DNA from: Cafeteria roenbergensis
Taxonomy: Eukaryota > Sar > Bigyra > Bicosoecida > Cafeteriaceae
Length of the DNA: 64,000 bases
Direction of reading: 5' to 3'
Assembly (NCBI GenBank): GCA_008330645.1
Contig: VLTN01000076.1
Location: 1-64,000, forward strand
The notes under the pieces were generated by a model that saw only the letters and a program-made list of their open reading frames with translations, did not search any database and had not been told where the DNA came from. Position numbers and translations under genes: made by a program. Below are positions 62,072 through 64,000 of this stretch, one piece after another (the first letter of the stretch is position 1; every line of letters starts with the position of its first letter).

Positions 62072-62415
62072 CGTGAGCCCTTCCCCCTCGGCTGGGGGGG
62101 GGGAACCGCCGCTCGATTCGCGTGGGGCGTTTCGACGCGCCAAGGCTGCTGCTAACCTAACCTGCAGGGGGCGCGCTGCTTGTGTCCGAGCCGATGGCGC
62201 GTCGTCCGGCACGTGCAACTGGCCAAAAGTCGCGCGGGCGAGCGGCAGCGCGTGCTTGTGCTGACAACGCTGTCGCCGGGCGGGACCTTTGCAGGGCAGC
62301 CGCTGGACGAACCAGCGCCTCTCCCGGCGCCTCACAGCCTCTCACGCTGGTGCGGACCCACACAACACGCGCGCGCGCGCGCGCGTTCAACAGCTCCCGG
62401 CTGGCGGCCCGCCAT
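62072..62415. other. Convergent 3' region with a CG dinucleotide run
   Basis: 344 bp between the stops of the glycosyltransferase and SGNH genes. It contains a run of about 11 G at 62095-62103 and a (CG)n run at about 62368-62385. No gene. Confidence 0.5.
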
Positions 62416-63237
62416 TCACCCGTCCATCACGCCAGCGGCGGCTGCCCGGGACGCTATGGCGTCGGCGATGGCTCGGAGGACGGAGCCGCCCGGGTGGAAC
62501 CCGTCTGCGAGGAAGGCGGTCTCCCCCGGCCGCGGCAGTGCGTCCTCCAGCGCCACCCACGCGTAGGAGGCGCCCCTGCCGCTGGTGGCGCCCTCCACCA
62601 CGCGCCGCGCCGCCCCGAACACCCGCCCCACGCGCCAGTCTAGGGCCAGGCACAGGGGTACCGGCAGAGCCGGGAAGTGGGTGATGGCCGGCTTGCCGGA
62701 CAGCGTGATGTGGGCGTCTGGCCATGCCGCGTGAACCTCCCCCACCAGCTGCGACAGCTCTGCCGCGAAGTCCGCCGACGTCCACCCGCGCAGCGCGTCG
62801 TTGACCCCGACGGACATGGCGACGAGGTCCACGCGCCCCAGGATGGCCGCGCGCTCCTTGGCCCTGGGGAGGACCTCCGTGCGGAGCGTCGCGGCCGTGG
62901 AGCCGCTCTTGCCGGCGCAGACCCAGCGAACGTCGCACCCGAGCCGCCTCGCGAGCGCGCGGGCCACGTGCCCCGAGAAGGCGTCCTCGTGGGAGCCCAC
63001 GATGCCGGTGCCCTCCACAACGCTGTCGCCCAGCATCAGCACGCGAAGCTCTCGTGCAGGCGCGCCCGGCTTGCGCTCGGCCTGGGCAACAAAGCCGTGG
63101 TCTGCCCCCTCGGCGGGGGGCAGCTTGGGCACCGTGCGCACCACGTACCAAGCCTGCGCGGCGAGCACAACGGCAAGGGCCAGCACAAGGGCCGCCCCGA
63201 CTGCGGCTCCCGCGAGCGCCACGTCGGCAAGCTGCAT
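62416..63237 (-). CDS. Membrane-anchored SGNH/GDSL-type hydrolase
   Basis: 273 residues from the ATG at 63237. An N-terminal signal anchor (AAVGAALVLALAVVLAAQAW, residues 11-30) precedes an SGNH hydrolase domain with all four blocks: nucleophile S72 in LMLGDSVVEGTG, G109 in CAGKSGST, N146 in SVGVNDALRG, and the D245/H248 dyad in LADGFHPGG. The single compact domain and LGDSV...SVGVND recall the bacterial-type SGNH esterases and lipases. It probably acts as an esterase on the lumenal or outer face of a membrane. The substrate cannot be inferred. No intron. Confidence 0.87.
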   Translation of the reverse strand: MQLADVALAGAAVGAALVLALAVVLAAQAWYVVRTVPKLPPAEGADHGFVAQAERKPGAPARELRVLMLGDSVVEGTGIVGSHEDAFSGHVARALARRLGCDVRWVCAGKSGSTAATLRTEVLPRAKERAAILGRVDLVAMSVGVNDALRGWTSADFAAELSQLVGEVHAAWPDAHITLSGKPAITHFPALPVPLCLALDWRVGRVFGAARRVVEGATSGRGASYAWVALEDALPRPGETAFLADGFHPGGSVLRAIADAIASRAAAAGVMDG

Positions 63238-64000
63238 TTCGGCGATGCGGAGAAACTGTCGAAGCGAAGCCGCACTGCGTGCCCGATGCGCCTCGTCCGC
63301 CGCTCAAGCCGCACACTACGACCGGGCTGAGAGCGCGGGGCGGCCGGTTTCGGTGCGTCTCGCTCTCGAGTGCGTGGCGGCCGCGCGAGGGCATGTCGAT
63401 GTGGCAGAGCTGCCCGCGCGTGAACCCCGCACAAGACGCAACTGCCGGTTTGCAAGGCAAGGAGGACCAGGCGATGCGGGAGGCGATTCCACGCCGGCGG
63501 CATAGGGGGCTCGCCGGTCGGGGCTGTTCGCGTCCAGAGGCCCATCCCACCGGCCGCCTTGTTCATGCGTCCGGCTGAGGCCGCGCTCGCAACGCCGGCG
63601 CGAGGCGCAAGAGCAGCGCCCGTTCGCGGCGCGGGCCACGGCGACAATTCCAGTGCTTGCTCCTCTGGGCAGCCGCAATGTACAGCAAACCGGGTGTGCG
63701 AGTGTGTGCGCGCGCTCCGTGCAGCGTGACCGCGGGTGACTGGCCGCGCGCGTGTGGCGGCCGGCCGGGCACGAAGCGAGCTTGAGGCTTGTCGAGGCTT
63801 CCGCGGCGAGTGCTCTGCCGGCACCTGCAGCACGGCGCGCCACACGCGCTCCAGGCTCGCCGGGGGCGAGCGCTTGGACAGCCGAATGTTCGCGTCTGCT
63901 CACAGGGCGAGCCGGGCCCTCAGGACAGCGCCCGCCGTGCTGGCGTGCGCGTCAGCGGGCTCCTTTGCGCTTGCGCAAAGCGAGGGCGATGACAGGGTGA
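63238..64000. other. Upstream region of the SGNH gene to window edge
   Basis: 763 bp expected to hold the SGNH promoter. Open frames exist on both strands but show no motif, no plausible domain and no ATG with coding-like continuation. I annotate no gene; a gene starting beyond the right edge may have its promoter here. Confidence 0.35.

Noticed and set aside
1-64000. Endogenous virophage, Polinton or retroelement copy
   Set aside because: No GC-poor island, terminal repeats, integrase, reverse transcriptase, capsid or packaging ATPase motif was seen; the unrecognised left edge is too short to judge.

Overview
The window is strongly GC-rich nuclear DNA from a unicellular eukaryote. The evidence is spliceosomal introns (GTGAG/GTAAG donors, C-rich tracts ending in CAG), a 26S proteasome lid subunit, a USP-type deubiquitinase, a tubulin-tyrosine-ligase-like enzyme, a bHLH factor and very long alanine/serine/glycine-rich proteins. 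No plastid gene, bacterial operon structure or rRNA is visible. A TmcB-like PAS protein, a two-domain cation channel and a TTLL enzyme suggest a flagellated heterotrophic protist. A GC-rich stramenopile flagellate such as Cafeteria would fit, but that is inference and not shown by the sequence.

Layout. 0-2.3 kb: an unrecognised decayed coding stretch (minus) and a frame-broken choline/ethanolamine kinase-like gene (plus). 2.9-8.6 kb (minus): a TTLL enzyme whose N-terminal side carries two protein-coding minisatellites, probably all one gene. 9.1-10.3 kb: endonuclease V (plus). 10.5-14.7 kb: USP4/11/15-like deubiquitinase (minus). 15.0-19.0 kb: alanine-rich PPR-like protein (minus). 19.6-25.4 kb: a giant FN3/coiled-coil/WD40/LysM protein (plus). 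25.5-29.0 kb: secreted alanine-rich protein (minus), head-to-head with Rpn5/PSMD12 (29.2-31.6 kb, plus). 32.0-33.7 kb: bHLH protein (minus). 34.1-36.3 kb: multipass membrane protein (minus), head-to-head with an ammonium transporter (36.7-38.4 kb, plus). 38.9-43.2 kb: kelch/BTB protein (minus). 44.2-49.6 kb: two-pore-channel-like cation channel (plus). 50.4-56.9 kb: TmcB-like PAS protein (plus). 57.1-58.9 kb: DHHC-family protein with a DHYC core (minus). 59.2-60.0 kb: small hypothetical (plus). 60.5-62.1 kb: GLT1D1-like glycosyltransferase (plus). 62.4-63.2 kb: membrane-anchored SGNH hydrolase (minus).

Genes are close together and mostly alternate strand, giving repeated head-to-head and tail-to-tail pairs. 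I could place ten introns exactly by matching donor, acceptor and phase; nine lie in the first ~110 codons of their gene. There is no operon logic. The only loose functional theme is protein turnover (USP, Rpn5, BTB/kelch) and membrane signalling or transport (AMT, channel, TmcB-like, DHHC). I found no CRISPR, convincing tRNA, transposon, or GC-poor island of the kind endogenous virophages make.
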